Assembly: GCA_019313505.1 (NCBI GenBank)
Contig: JAFDBA010000052.1
Location: 1 to 15,577 of the forward strand
Source: Deltaproteobacteria bacterium
GTDB taxonomy: Bacteria; Desulfobacterota; Desulfobacteria; Desulfobacterales; UBA11574
Direction of reading: 5' to 3'
Length of the DNA stretch: 15,577 nucleotides
In this document: piece by piece, positions 15,243 to 15,577 of the stretch
Position numbering within the stretch: the first letter of the stretch is position 1
Layout of the letters: each line of letters begins with the position of its first letter
Program-made: the position numbers and the translations under genes
The notes under the pieces: model-generated
Database searches by the model: none
What the model was told of the DNA's origin: nothing
Seen by the model: only the letters and a program-made list of their open reading frames with translations

Positions 15243-15518
15243 TTACCTGTTTCCTCTCTTTGATGCTTTGAGCGGATTAATCTTCGCATTTGACACAGTG
15301 GCCTTGGTTACATGTGAAGCACAGTTGCAATCTCCGGTTTTCCATTTCAACGAAGGATCAGGACATGCTGAGCAATACCATCTGGAAGATAGTTCAATGC
15401 TACGATTGCAGCCATTGCACTGCTCCACGGTCTCGTGACAAATTCCGCCATTGTAAGAACATCCCTTTGCAGTCATAAAAGGGCACTCAAAACCTTTTCT
15501 AATCGTTGTACAAACCAT
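15243..15518 (-). CDS. PxxKW-family cysteine-rich protein
   Basis: This small protein (91 aa from the chosen start) carries 11 cysteines arranged as C-x(8)-C, C...C, C-x-x-C and C-x-x-C, suggesting metal or Fe-S/zinc binding. The segment CPDPSLKWKTGDC contains the P-x-x-K-W signature that names the family, and KGFECPF, GCSYNGGICH and INPLKASKRG are features I associate with homologues from anaerobic deltaproteobacteria. Its function is unknown. A longer frame begins with GTG at 15527, but that codon lies inside the Shine-Dalgarno AAAGGGGGTGAT, so ATG 15518 is the better start. No signal peptide is present. An intrinsic terminator lies just upstream (15547-15577) and another just downstream, so it is a single-gene unit whose own promoter is not visible. 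Confidence 0.85.
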   Translation of the reverse strand: MVCTTIRKGFECPFMTAKGCSYNGGICHETVEQCNGCNRSIELSSRWYCSACPDPSLKWKTGDCNCASHVTKATVSNAKINPLKASKRGNR

Positions 15519-15546
15519 TGTAATCACCCCCTTTCAAAAAAAAATC

Positions 15547-15577
15547 AAAAAAAAGCCGGGAGCCATCTGTTCCCGGC
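15547..15577 (-). terminator. Strong intrinsic terminator / possible attenuator ahead of the PxxKW gene
   Basis: GCCGGGA (15555-15561) and TCCCGGC (15571-15577) are perfect inverted arms around a nine-base loop. On the minus strand the stem is followed directly by eight T (15554-15547), then GA and more T. It would end transcription arriving from beyond the window edge. Only 28 bases separate it from the PxxKW start, mostly filled by the second T-run and the Shine-Dalgarno. Confidence 0.85.

Noticed and set aside
15519..15527. GTG 15527 as the start of the cysteine-rich protein
   Set aside because: The GTG lies within the near-consensus Shine-Dalgarno that is correctly spaced for ATG 15518.
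1..15577. CRISPR array, tRNA, rRNA, transposase or phage genes
   Set aside because: I saw no regularly spaced direct repeats, no tRNA-like cloverleaf or rRNA segments, and no transposase or integrase coding sequence on either strand; the only mobile-like structure is the palindromic element at 10785-10942.

Overview
The window (15,577 bp, moderately AT-rich, gene-dense) looks like a chromosomal segment of a Desulfobacterota / deltaproteobacterial anaerobe, most likely a sulfate-reducer relative. The main support is a PxxKW-type cysteine-rich small protein, together with a 7TMR-DISM sensor kinase next to an HDOD protein, bifunctional ArgJ and a glycine-zipper OmpA lipoprotein. This assignment is inference from gene content; there is no rRNA, tRNA or CRISPR in the window, and no transposase or integrase.

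Layout. (1) 1-2852, minus strand: a two-component pair, with a membrane sensor kinase (7TMR-DISM + PAS + HisKA/HATPase) translationally coupled by an ATGA overlap to a receiver-domain regulator cut by the window edge. (2) 2853-3215: a 363-bp divergent control region rich in GATAC/GTATC half-sites and palindromes. (3) 3216-5033, plus: an HDOD signalling protein and a metallo-beta-lactamase-fold hydrolase, probably one operon. (4) 5178-6752: bifunctional NAD(P)HX repair enzyme, followed by an intrinsic terminator. (5) 6870-7906, plus: an OmpA-family lipoprotein and an exported MORN-repeat protein. (6) 7925-10752, minus: argJ, rluB, a strong inverted repeat, then an unrecognised protein with an internal duplication overlapping a receiver protein whose phospho-acceptor Asp is Glu. 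(7) 10753-11044: an intergenic region carrying a roughly 158-bp nested palindromic, MITE-like element and a perfect palindrome ahead of truA. (8) 11045-11791: truA, whose stop overlaps the stop of the convergent ClC gene. (9) 11788-14969, minus: an aminotransferase with a clear promoter and a structured leader, then a ClC-type chloride channel/transporter with CBS domains that is broken by a -1 frameshift. (10) 15195-15577, minus: the PxxKW cysteine-rich gene bracketed by two hairpins, with an intrinsic terminator immediately upstream of its ribosome-binding site.

How the parts fit. Most genes are housekeeping (arginine biosynthesis, RNA pseudouridylation, nicotinamide repair, anion transport). 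The signalling genes fall in two clusters: a conventional kinase/regulator pair divergent from HDOD-MBL, and an unconventional pair (7925-8745) in which a phosphomimetic-looking receiver is co-translated with an unrecognised duplicated helical protein. That pair, with the inverted repeat at its promoter, is the best candidate here for an undescribed system. The structured leader of the aminotransferase, the terminator-before-SD arrangement of the PxxKW gene and the palindromic element are the main non-coding points of interest.
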